Notes under the pieces: generated by a model | The model's input: only the letters and a program-made list of their open reading frames with translations | Database searches by the model: none | What the model was told of the DNA's origin: nothing | Shown here: positions 43,395-52,800 of the stretch, in pieces | How positions within the stretch are numbered: position 1 is the stretch's first letter | Layout: every line of letters begins with the position of its first letter | Program-made: the position numbers and the translations under genes | NCBI GenBank assembly: GCA_016125275.1 | Contig: WGMB01000004.1 | Coordinates: 310,001 to 374,000 of the forward strand | Length of the DNA stretch: 64,000 nucleotides | Direction of reading: 5' to 3' | From: Acidobacteriota bacterium | Lineage (GTDB): Bacteria; Acidobacteriota; Terriglobia; Bryobacterales; UBA6623

Positions 43395-44825
43395 ATGACG
43401 CTCCAACCCACACTCCCCGCGCTGTTCGCAACCCGTGCGAGCTCGGCCAACCTGAGGCCGGTGGTCCGAGCGATGGCGGCCTGCGCGGTGATCGTGACGG
43501 TCGAGCCCCTGCTGCTGATGTTGCTGACCCGCTGCTTTCACCTGTCCTTGCTGCAGGAAGGGCTGGCGGACGGGTTGTTGCTGCTGCTGTTTCTGGTGCC
43601 GACGCTTTGTTTCGCTCTGATTCGACCCTTGGAGCAGCAAGTCGCCCGCGGTGAGGCCCTGGCGGCTGAACTGGCACAGTCGCGAGAGCGGCTGGAAGAC
43701 CGCGTCGCGGAGCGATCGGCGGAGCTGCATGCGGCCAACCAGCGCATTCAGCAATCGCTCGAAAAGCTGGAGCGGAGCCATCGGGACCTGGTGGTTCTCC
43801 GCGAAATGGGGGCGCTGCTGCAAGTTTGCCGCGACATGGCCGAAGCCGAGCCTTTGCTGCAAGGCTTTGTGCGCCGGCTGTTTCCCAACGAAAGCGGGGC
43901 TGTCTACCTTTTCCGCGCCTCTCGCAACGTACTGGAGCGGGCCGTGGAATGGGGCGACGCCCATGAGGCCGTGACGCTGGCGCCCGAAGACTGCTGGGCG
44001 CTGCGGTCCGGCCAGACCTACTCGGTGGCGGCGGGCGAGGCGAAGCCGCTGTGCGCTCACGTGCAAGAGAAGGGCCGGCCCACGACGTTGTGCATCCCGT
44101 TGGCCGCCCATGGCGAGCTTTCGGGCCTGTTGGTGCTCTCGAAGCTGGCTGCTCCCGGCCAGGAGGATGGCCGTCCGATGGAGGAGACGGTGACAAGCTT
44201 GGCGGCCGCGACGGGACAAAAGATCGCCTTGGCGTTGTCGAACTTGCGACTGCGGGAGAAGCTGCGGGACCAGGCGATTCGAGACCCCCTGACCCGCCTC
44301 TACAATCGGCGCTACTTCGAAGAGAGTTTCGAGAGGGAGCTGGCGCGCGCCGAGCGCCGCGGCGCCTGCGTCGGCCTTATCATCTTGGACGTCGACCACT
44401 TCAAGACCTTCAACGATACTTCGAGCCACCAGGGCGGAGATGTCGTACTCCAAAACGTGGGCCAGCTCATGATGCGGGCCGCTCGCAGCGAGGACATACC
44501 CTGCCGCTACGGTGGAGAAGAATTCGCACTGCTGCTCAGCGAAGCCCCCTTGGACGTGGTTCTGGCGCGAGCGGAACGACTGAGGAAGTCCGTGGAGTCG
44601 CTCCAGGCCACGCTGCGCGGGCAACTCCTCAGCAGGGTCACGATATCGGCCGGAGTCGCCGTCTATCCGCAGCACGGGACCACCCAGTCCGAGCTGATTC
44701 GGGCGGCGGACCGCGCGCTGTACGACGCCAAGGCCCAAGGGCGCAATCGAGTGGTGGTGGCGCAAACGCCGGGGGAGAACGAGCGGGAAGCGTCGCTCAT
44801 AGGGGCCGAAATCGAAGGTTCTTGA
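43395..44825 (+). CDS. Diguanylate cyclase with two membrane helices and a GAF domain
   Basis: Makes c-di-GMP from two GTP. The 476-residue protein has hydrophobic helices near 29-46 and 59-76, a coiled-coil linker (80-135), a GAF-like domain (about 137-285) and a GGDEF domain (295-455) with an active RYGGEEFALLL site. An RSED inhibitory site sits five residues before it, so product inhibition is expected. Start ATG 43395 (preceded by CCGAGG) is chosen because the upstream open frame is antisense to the divergent glucan synthase. Its 3' end overlaps the convergent GT4 gene by 29 bp. It may regulate the neighbouring glycan genes. Confidence 0.93.
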   Translation: MTLQPTLPALFATRASSANLRPVVRAMAACAVIVTVEPLLLMLLTRCFHLSLLQEGLADGLLLLLFLVPTLCFALIRPLEQQVARGEALAAELAQSRERLEDRVAERSAELHAANQRIQQSLEKLERSHRDLVVLREMGALLQVCRDMAEAEPLLQGFVRRLFPNESGAVYLFRASRNVLERAVEWGDAHEAVTLAPEDCWALRSGQTYSVAAGEAKPLCAHVQEKGRPTTLCIPLAAHGELSGLLVLSKLAAPGQEDGRPMEETVTSLAAATGQKIALALSNLRLREKLRDQAIRDPLTRLYNRRYFEESFERELARAERRGACVGLIILDVDHFKTFNDTSSHQGGDVVLQNVGQLMMRAARSEDIPCRYGGEEFALLLSEAPLDVVLARAERLRKSVESLQATLRGQLLSRVTISAGVAVYPQHGTTQSELIRAADRALYDAKAQGRNRVVVAQTPGENEREASLIGAEIEGS

Positions 44826-46371
44826 CGGCCACTGCGAGCTTTCGGGGATCGCCGTCGAACTGGACGGCGGGCTCGCGGCTGCGAATCTCCAGCCGGGATG
44901 CTCCTTGCCGGAGGTCGAGCACGACCGTCGCCAGTGGTCCGAAGCCATTCTGTGTCGACGGAATTTCCCAGCGGATCTGGGACCGCCCATCCAGCAGCAG
45001 GTCGATCGAGTTGGGCGCAGCGGCGGACAGCGCGTCCGCCTCGAGCGCCACGCGCCTGCACTCGTCGGAAGTGATCGTGATGCTGGCGGGACCCTTTGAC
45101 CAGCGCCACCAGTTCTCGGCGTCGCCTTCGAGCTGATGCCAGCCCCTATCGAAGCGAACCCGAATGCCGGACTCTACGCCGAGCCCTGCCGGCGGGCTGT
45201 CTAGGTGATCTCGAAAGCGACGGCGGACCCGCCGGGCGTGCAGCCTCTCCAGCGCCACACGGCGGACCCAATACCGGGTATGGCTATAGCGCCGACGGGC
45301 GATCTCGAAGGCCTGCAGGTGGGCCTCCGCCATCCGCTGCGGGTGGAACCCCTGCGCCCGCAATCGGCCTCCCGCAGCCATCCGCTCGCACAGCGCCGAG
45401 TCCGACCAGAGCCGTCGAATCGCCAGGGCGATCTCGTCCGGCGAATGAGGATCGAAGTACAACGCGTGCTCGCCGCCGATCTCCATTAGGCTCGGGATGC
45501 GAGACACCGCGGCCGGACAGCCGGCCGTCATGGCTTCGAGTAGCGGCAGGCCAAAGCCTTCGAACAACGACGGAAAGATGAGCCCGGCGGCTTGGCGGTA
45601 CAGGCTTACGATCTCCGTGGCGCTGACGTAGCCGACCGAGCGGACCTGATCCTGCAGCCCCATCTCCCGAATCAGTTCCTCCACGGGCGGGCCGCCGCCG
45701 ACGTCATGGCCGGTCAGCACGAGCCGAACTCGAAGGCCTTCGTCGTCGCGTAGCCGGCGGAGAGCCTCGAGCAGAGCCGCGTGGTTCTTGTGGCGCCAGC
45801 GATTGGCCGGGTAGAGCAGGAATCGCTCGAACGGGGCGTCGCCCGCCAGGGGAGCCGCCAGTGCCCGGAGGAAGGTCTCGCCCACACACAGCGGTGAGGA
45901 GACGATACGGCGTCCGCTGACGCCGTGGTGCTCCTCGACGGTCTGTTTGGTGAACTCCGAAACCGTCACGACGGCGTCGGCCGAACGCGTCGATCCGGGC
46001 AGGTGGAGAGCGCGGTTGAACAGATCCAGGGGCCGGAAAAAGTCCGGAAAGTACATCTCCTGCAGATCGTGGATCGTTACGACCGACGGCGCGCGTACCG
46101 GCCTCGGCCAAATGATGCTGAAAGGGCAGAAATAGAGGTCGAGGTTAGAGCGACCGACGTCGATATCTTCTTGCGTCTGGATCGGAACCCAATGCTCTCG
46201 CCAGCGGTCGCTCGCCAGGCGGTCCAACTCTTCCACGGCCTGCTCGCGGGCGAAGAAGACGTAGTCGTTGGACGAGTCGTGGACGAGGAGATGACCGAAA
46301 AGGCGGTGGAAATACTGACGCATTCCTCCCATGTGGCGGTTCAGTTCATAGCAGTTGACTCCGATCCGCAT
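44797..46371 (-). CDS. GT4-type glycosyltransferase with a beta-rich C-terminal extension
   Basis: Retaining glycosyltransferase of the GT-B fold, 524 residues. The core (1-380) shows GGMRQYFHRLFGHLL near the N-terminus, VTIHDLQEMYFPDFF, NRWRHKNHAALLEAL and the C-terminal donor site PSLFEGFGLPLLEAMTAGCP. From about 400 an additional domain of about 120 residues follows (WHQLEGDAENWWRWSKGPAS), rich in Trp and strands, resembling a carbohydrate-binding module. The sugar donor is unknown. The start is ATG 46371. Together with the following methyltransferase and GT2 genes it looks like a glycan assembly locus. Confidence 0.87.
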   Translation of the reverse strand: MRIGVNCYELNRHMGGMRQYFHRLFGHLLVHDSSNDYVFFAREQAVEELDRLASDRWREHWVPIQTQEDIDVGRSNLDLYFCPFSIIWPRPVRAPSVVTIHDLQEMYFPDFFRPLDLFNRALHLPGSTRSADAVVTVSEFTKQTVEEHHGVSGRRIVSSPLCVGETFLRALAAPLAGDAPFERFLLYPANRWRHKNHAALLEALRRLRDDEGLRVRLVLTGHDVGGGPPVEELIREMGLQDQVRSVGYVSATEIVSLYRQAAGLIFPSLFEGFGLPLLEAMTAGCPAAVSRIPSLMEIGGEHALYFDPHSPDEIALAIRRLWSDSALCERMAAGGRLRAQGFHPQRMAEAHLQAFEIARRRYSHTRYWVRRVALERLHARRVRRRFRDHLDSPPAGLGVESGIRVRFDRGWHQLEGDAENWWRWSKGPASITITSDECRRVALEADALSAAAPNSIDLLLDGRSQIRWEIPSTQNGFGPLATVVLDLRQGASRLEIRSREPAVQFDGDPRKLAVAVKNLRFRPL

Positions 46372-46468
46372 GGGGCCGACCTAACGCTATCATTACATAA
46401 GGTTCCCGTTGTTCAGTCCCTATTTCGCGCAGACAGACTTCGCGGGCATGTCCCCCGAATGCGTGTGA

Positions 46469-46474
46469 TATATT
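46469..46474 (+). promoter_or_regulatory. Candidate -10 box before the methyltransferase gene
   Basis: TATATT preceded by TGTGA, about 30 nt before ATG 46505. The 133-bp gap also serves the divergent GT4 gene. No -35 is convincing. Confidence 0.35.
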
Positions 46475-46504
46475 CGGAGCGAAAAGGCTGCGTCCAGCCC
46501 CCTG

Positions 46505-47686
46505 ATGTCGACTGTCTCGCTGAGCTCCACGCCTCTCTGCTGGTGCGGGTCCGCCTGTTCGAAGCCGTTTTCGGACGACTATCGCCAGTGCCTGGACTGC
46601 GGCAGCCTGTTCCTGGCCGCGCCGCACGCCGACGACTATTTTCGAGTCTCCAACGACGATACGGGCTTCTATAGCTCGGCCTATTGGCTCGACTATCTGC
46701 CGTCGGCCCATGGGCAGCCGGACGTCGTCGCCCGGGCCCGGGCGGACCTGCCCGAGCGCTGCCTGTACTGGCTATCGACGGTTCTGCGCTTCCGCCAACC
46801 TCCGGGCAAGATCCTCGAGCTCGGCTGCGGCCCGGCGGCGTTCACTGGCTTGCTGGCGGAAGCAGGATTCGAAGCGCAAGGGGTGGAGATGAGCCCGGCG
46901 ATCGTTGACTGGGCGCGCAAGACTTGGAACGTGGACGTCTTCCGCGGCCCCTTGGAGCAGCTGAGTCTGCCTCCGGGGAGCTACGCTGGGATCGCGGCGT
47001 TCGACGTGCTGGAGCACCTGCCGCGGCCACTGCAGACCCTGCGGTGTGTGGCGGATCTGCTGGAGCCGGGCGGCTGGGCACTGTTCCAGACGCCCTGCTT
47101 CCGTACGCCCGACCAAACGCACGAAGCCCTCGTCGAGCGCTCGGACCGCTTCTTGGAACAGATGAAGCCGGAGGAGCACGTCTACCTCTACACCGAGCAG
47201 GCGGTGGAGAGGCTGCTGGCCGAGGCCGGCCTGCCCTGGGTGCGGTTCTTGCCGGCGCTGTACGACTACGATATGTTCGTGATCGCTGCTAGGGAGCCAT
47301 TGACCGAGATCGACCGCGCCGAATCGAGAGCGGCGCTGCTCGGCTCCCGTTCGCAGCGAACGGCGCTTGCCTTGCTGGACCTGAACGACGCTAAGCAGGA
47401 CTCGGAGAGGTACTGGCGCCTGAAAGGCGAAGAACGAGCCCTCTCGCTCGAAAGGGAGCTGCGCGAGTATCGCTTCGGCATCCCGCGAACGTCCGAGAGC
47501 TTCGGCCGGGCTGAGGCCGAGATCCGGCGGCTAGAGTCCGAAAGGCGTCGCACCGCCGCGGAGTTGGTGCGGGCCATGGAGGACAACGAACGGCTCCAAC
47601 TCGAGCTCTGTCGGCTTCGCCTCGAGCAGATCGAGACCCAGGGCCGCCTTCCAAGCGAAACGGCGGCGCCGGCGGGGGGCTCCTGA
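46505..47686 (+). CDS. SAM-dependent methyltransferase with N-terminal zinc-type motif
   Basis: Protein of 393 residues. The N-terminus has a zinc-ribbon-like set of cysteines (CWCG, later QCLDCG), common in sugar C-methyltransferases. The Rossmann core has motif I KILELGCGPAAFTGLLAEAG, the acidic GVEMS strand end, and DVLEHLPRPLQTLRCVADLL. A C-terminal coiled-coil (about 310-385) is unusual. It overlaps the following GT2 gene by 1 nt (TGATG). A role in methylating a surface glycan is inferred from neighbours. Confidence 0.85.
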   Translation: MSTVSLSSTPLCWCGSACSKPFSDDYRQCLDCGSLFLAAPHADDYFRVSNDDTGFYSSAYWLDYLPSAHGQPDVVARARADLPERCLYWLSTVLRFRQPPGKILELGCGPAAFTGLLAEAGFEAQGVEMSPAIVDWARKTWNVDVFRGPLEQLSLPPGSYAGIAAFDVLEHLPRPLQTLRCVADLLEPGGWALFQTPCFRTPDQTHEALVERSDRFLEQMKPEEHVYLYTEQAVERLLAEAGLPWVRFLPALYDYDMFVIAAREPLTEIDRAESRAALLGSRSQRTALALLDLNDAKQDSERYWRLKGEERALSLERELREYRFGIPRTSESFGRAEAEIRRLESERRRTAAELVRAMEDNERLQLELCRLRLEQIETQGRLPSETAAPAGGS

Positions 47687-48840
47687 TGCGATTCAGCATC
47701 GTGACGCCTTCCCTCAACCAGGCGCAGTACCTTGGCCGAACGATCGAGAGCATTGTCGAGCAGGCCGGGGACTTCGAGGTTGAGCACATCGTCCGTGACG
47801 GAGGGTCCACGGATGGTTCGGTGGATGTTCTGCGCGAGTGGGAGCGACGGCTGGCCGAGCGGCCGCCCGCCGGCAACCGCGGCGTGCGGTTCTCCTGGCG
47901 TAGCGAGAAGGACGGCGGGCAGTCGGCCGCCATCAACGCCGGTCTGCGTTGCGTCTCCGGCGACGTCGTAGCCTACCTCAATTCCGACGACGTGTACTGT
48001 CCCGGAGCCTTCGCGGCCGTCGCAGCAGTCTTGCAGGAGAACCCCCAAGCGGACTTCGTCTATGGCGACGGGCGCGTGGTGGACGAGCGGGAGCAGCTGT
48101 TGTGGACTTGGTTGTCGCGGCCCTTCGACCTTGATATGCTCACGCGCCATCACACAGCTTGGAACGAGGCTTCGAACTATATCATGCAGCCGGCCACGTT
48201 CTGGCGTCGCCGAGTCATGGACCGCATCGGTCTGTTCGAGGAGTCCTTCCACTACTCGATGGATCTGGAGTATTGGGTACGCGCCGGCGCGAATGGTTTG
48301 CGGCTGGAGCACTTGCCCGTCGAGTTGGCGATGTTCCGAATGATCTCCGGAACGAAAACGACCTCGAGCCCGAACGCCTTCTGGCCGGACAACCTGGAGA
48401 TCTTTCGGCGCTACGGCAAGGCCGGCCGGCTGGCGCCGGCATGCGGCTATTATTTTTACAATCTGGCGCTGGAGCATCAGTGGAATCTGCACGTCGCCGC
48501 CGAGCGCTATCAAGGCGTCGCGGCGAAGTGGCGGACCTTGGCGGAGTCGGAACGGGCCACCGCGCTGGACAGCGCGGCCCTCGGCGAGGGACTCGGCCGG
48601 GTGATCTGCGCCATCGACGCCGTCCGCCGCAACGAGACCGGCCTTGCCCGGGAGCTGTTCGGGCAAGCACTGGAGAAGCACCCAGCAGTTCGCGGCCACG
48701 CCTTGGCTTGGAATTATCGCGCCCGGCGCGCCTTGGGCGACGGCGGTCGCCGCTTGGCTGAGGGATTTCTTGCTCGGGCGGTGGCTCGGTATCGGCGCCT
48801 GCGCATCGACTATCGTTACGCGCAGAGTGAGCCTCGATGA
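47686..48840 (+). CDS. GT2-type glycosyltransferase
   Basis: Inverting GT-A glycosyltransferase of 384 residues. Motifs: SIVTPSLNQAQYLGRTIESI, EHIVRDGGSTDGS, the metal-binding DXD-type YLNSDDVYCPGA and the later MDLEYWVRAG. The C-terminal third (about 250-384) is helical and Ala/Arg-rich. It overlaps both neighbours (1 nt with the methyltransferase, 4 nt with the next GT2), indicating one operon. Confidence 0.93.
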   Translation: MRFSIVTPSLNQAQYLGRTIESIVEQAGDFEVEHIVRDGGSTDGSVDVLREWERRLAERPPAGNRGVRFSWRSEKDGGQSAAINAGLRCVSGDVVAYLNSDDVYCPGAFAAVAAVLQENPQADFVYGDGRVVDEREQLLWTWLSRPFDLDMLTRHHTAWNEASNYIMQPATFWRRRVMDRIGLFEESFHYSMDLEYWVRAGANGLRLEHLPVELAMFRMISGTKTTSSPNAFWPDNLEIFRRYGKAGRLAPACGYYFYNLALEHQWNLHVAAERYQGVAAKWRTLAESERATALDSAALGEGLGRVICAIDAVRRNETGLARELFGQALEKHPAVRGHALAWNYRARRALGDGGRRLAEGFLARAVARYRRLRIDYRYAQSEPR

Positions 48841-49847
48841 GGTCCGGCGAAGCGACGCCGATCGTCTCGGTCGTCATCCCGACCCACCGCCGGGAGAAGC
48901 TGTTGCAGCGATCGCTGCGCAGCGTCTTGCAGCAAGACTACCCAGAGCTCGAGATTTGGGTCATCGACCAGGATCCCACGAAGCGCCTGATCCAATCATG
49001 CGCCGAGGAGCTGGCGGACGCGCGCGTACGGTACGTCAACCTGCCCAATGCAGGCACGAGCCGCGCGAAAAACTTCGGCATCGAGCGCGCCCAGGGCGAG
49101 TTTCTCCTATTTCTCGACGACGACGCCCATGCGCTGACCCCGTCTTGGGTTCGCTCCTATGTTCGGGTCTTTCAGCAGATCCCCGAGGCAGGCTTGGTGA
49201 CGGGCAAGATCTTGGGTGAGTGGCCGGGCGAGGTTCCGAGCTGGTTCCCTGGGGAGTACGGCTACCTGTTGGGGCAGTACGACCTAGGTGACGAAGACTG
49301 CCCAATGCCGGAGGGCCACTTGCCGCTCGGAGGCAACATGGGCGGGCGCACTGACCTTATTCGGGAGCTCGGTGGGTTCGACACGCGCTTTGGCTACAAC
49401 AACTTCAGCAAGCGATCCGTCGGCGGCGAAGACAGCTTGCTGGGCCAAGCCGCCTGCAAGGCCGGCTGGAGGATGTACTAATGCGCTGGAGCCGTGGCCG
49501 GCCATTTCGTGGCGGAGGGCCGCTTGAGCCGGCGGTTCTTCGTTCGCCGGAACTACCGAGAAGGCGTCTCGACCATCCAGCGGCTGGCTGCGCTCGACCA
49601 GCTTGGCGACCGCAAAGCCGTCGCCAAGTATCACCTGCGGGAACTGCTGATGGCCTTCGCGCGCTATCTGCTCCCGCACTACGCGCACATCTACGACCGT
49701 CCGACCGAGCAGATCCGAATGTTGGCGGCCCGCCGCATGGCCTACAGTGCCGGCATCCTGCGAGGACTCTGGGACGGCGAGCCGCTGGAAAAGCAAACGG
49801 CGGCGCCCGTGGCGCCGCCGTCTTCTCCGAGCGGTTCGTTTTCCTAG
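48837..49847 (+). pseudogene. GT2-type glycosyltransferase interrupted by an in-frame stop
   Basis: Residues 1-214 form a GT2 core (VVIPTHRREKLLQRSLRSVL, IDQDPT, FLLFLDDDAHAL) that stops with TAA at 49479-49481. The same frame remains open to 49847 and continues the family's C-terminal pattern (AVAGHFVAEGRLSRRFFVRR, then YREGVSTIQRLA). The ten codons around the stop read Y-stop-C-A-G-A-V-A-G-H; reading one base ahead after TAC TA gives Y-A-L-E, which matches the family motif better. So a nonsense mutation, or a pair of compensating indels or sequencing errors, is likely. A downstream restart (ATG in MAGHF is not strong) cannot be excluded. Intact product would be about 336 residues. Confidence 0.75.
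49797..49821. terminator. GC-rich hairpin between the GT2 pseudogene and the NHL gene
   Basis: Perfect 11-bp stem ACGGCGGCGCC/GGCGCCGCCGT with a CGT loop at the end of the GT2 frame, followed by CTTCTCC. It can serve as a bidirectional terminator for the two convergent genes; the T-run is weak. Confidence 0.6.
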
Positions 49848-49859
49848 CGGACCGCGTCC

Positions 49860-52800
49860 TTACCGAACCACGATCGTGACGGGCGGGCTGGTCAGTCCGG
49901 CCGTCCGCACTTGGATCGGCACCGAGTCGCCGGGCAGCACGCCTGGCGGAACGGTGAAGTTGATCTGGTACAGGCCGGCGAATCGCGGGGCTAGGCCGCT
50001 ATACAGCACCTGAGCTGCGATGCCGTCGACCGTCACCTCCACGGGGTTCACCGTCACGCTCAGCGGCGAGTCGGGCGCGACCTGACCTTCGGGGCTGGGC
50101 GGGTCGACCAGCCCAAGGCCCGTGCAGAAGGCCGTCAGCACGCTGCCCACCCGGGCCGGCGCGCCCGAGCTGTTGAGCTGGAAGGTGAGCCCATCGACGA
50201 TCGCTCCTTGCCCGTAGCCCTGCTGGTTGATGGTGAAGATGGCCGGCTGCGTCGGCGCGATGGTGAGTCGCTCCTCTACGGAAAGCGCATTGCCGCGCTT
50301 GACCAGCAACTGCACCTGACGGTTCAGCGGCAGGTTGAACGGGATTTGGGCGTTGATCTGACCGTTGTTGGCGAACAGCAACGGCGTCGCCACTCCGGCC
50401 ACATAGACCTCGGTGCCTTCGAGCAGCGTTGGGAGCGGCACGGTGTTGACCACGGACGTCGTGTCCGAGAGCTGGCTGCCGAAGATGGAGATCAGCGCGC
50501 CGGGAGAGACCCGGCTGGCGGATTCGAAGCTGGCGGCGTTCAACACAGCTCCTTCCTCGACGATCGGCAGTGGGCTGGCCTCGGTGATCTCGACGGCGAT
50601 GTCGCGTTGCCGGAAGCTCGAACCGAGCCGGCCGGTCAGCGTCACAGTGGTGTTCTGTGCGGAGTTGCCGCGAGGCTGCCAGTTCGAAGACCACAGGCCG
50701 GGGCTCTCATAGCGCAAGTCCACCTGGCTGTCGCCGTTGGTGAAGTTCGCAATGGCTTGCACGCTGGGAGTCTGCGTGGTCAGGGCCGTACCGCAGTTGT
50801 TGTACATCGTCACTGCCAAGCGGACCGGCTCGCCTAGGCGGGCCTGGATGCGGCCGCCCGAACTCTCGACCTCCATCTCCAAACTATTGCAGCCCGCCTG
50901 CTGGCTCAGCTCGTCTGTGAGTGCGGCCGAGCTCGGCGCGACGATGCCGATCACACGAACGTTCTGAATCGAGCCGTCCTCGAAGTAGAACGACAGCGAC
51001 CCGCGTTGGATGCCCGGGCTGAGGTCGTCGAGCTTGGGGTTGACGATGACTTTCTGCGGTGTGTTGGGCTGGATCACGGCGCCCTCGGGGCCGTGCACGA
51101 ACCATTCCACGCCTTCCTCCGTCAGCGCGCTGCGAGACGAAGAATAGGTCAGCGGCGTGCTGCCCCGGTTGCCGATGATGAGCTCCTTCGAGCCCGGCGG
51201 AACCCCGGGGGCGCCGACGAAGATCAGCGCGCTCTGGCTGATGCTCGGCGGCGGCGCTGCGCCGGCCGCCAAGACCCTGAGCAGCACCGAAATGGTCTCT
51301 GGCGGGTTGCCGGGAGCGTTCACGTCCACCCGGCCGAAGTAGTCGCCCTCGATCAGGCCTGTCGTGTCGGCCGAGATCTCGAGCACGGAGTAGTCCTGCA
51401 AGGGCTTCTCGACCACGCCCGCCGTGTCGCTGATCCGCAGCCAGCCGGTCCGGCCCGACAGCGTGGTGGCGGAGGCTGTCCAGCTCATCGAGCCCGAGCC
51501 GGCGTTGAAGATCGCGATCTTCTGCGGCAAGGGATCGCCGCCGTTGCGGCCCGAGCGGAAGCTGACGCCCGCTTGGCTCAAGGTCAGGATCGAGGACGGC
51601 GCGGAGATGGTCATGGTCACCGGCGTACCGACGGAGTTGCCTTGGTCGTCCATCACCCGGATCTCGCCTGCGTACGTTCCCACCGCCAACTGGCCTGGGT
51701 TCGCCGTCGCGAGGATCACCTGCGGATTGGCCGCGCTGGCTTGGCCTGACGACGTGTCGATCGTCAGCCAGCCTTGCTCCGAGGTTGCCGTGGCTGTGAA
51801 CGAGAGCCTGCCGGTGCCGGCGTTGCTGACGGTGAGCCGCTTGTTCCGCGACGCTCCGCCCTGAATCAATCCGAAGGTGAGGTTCCCCGGATCAGTCGCC
51901 ACCTTCGCCGGCTCGCCGGTTTCCACGATCAGCTTCACGTCGACGCCACGCTGCGGCTCATTCGCCTCGGGGACGTAGAGGTTCAGCCGCGCTGTGTACT
52001 CGCCTGGGCCCAGGTCCTCGGCATTGCCGCGGACGTTGAGGTCGACGGGCAAGCCGCCGTCGGTGGGGCTGACCTGCAGCCAGCTTGCCGAGGTCGAGGC
52101 CTGATAGCTGAGTCCCACTACGTCGCCGATGATCTCGACCTGCTTGGCCGGAGAAGCCTTTCCGGCGCGGGTGCGGAGCTCGATCGGCCCCGAGGTATCG
52201 AAAGACGTGGTGAATCCCGGAGGCGACGCCAGAATCGCACGCACGCGGTTGTTGAGCTGTTCGGCGACGAACAAGTTTCCGGCGGCGTCCAATGCCATAC
52301 CGGCAGGGTTTGTGAAAGAGGCGGCCAGCGCCGGACCGCCGTCGCCCGAGGCGCCACGCTCGCCCGAACCGGCTACGCGCGACATCACGCCCTGGGCGGA
52401 AAGCATCCGAATCACGTCCCCGTTGGATTCGGCGATGTAGATATTGTCCCGCGAGTCCACCGCAACTCCCCAGGGGGTCTTGAAGGAGGCTTGCGGACCA
52501 GGACCGCCGTCGCCGTCCGACCCGAACTGGCCGTTGCCTGCGATCGTCTCCAGACCGCCGCTCGGCGTCAGCCGACGCACTCTGCCGTTGAAGTCGTCCG
52601 CGAAGATCAGATTGCGTTTCGAGTCGAAGGCGATCTCGCGCGGAAAATTGAGTTGCGCACGCGTGGCCGGGCCGTCCCCGTTGTAGCCCGCCTGGCCGGT
52701 TCCGGCGACCCAAGTCAACGTGCCGCGGGAGTCGATCTTGACGATGATGTGGTTGGAGCTATCACTGACGTACACATCACCGTTGGTGTCGGCGGCGACG

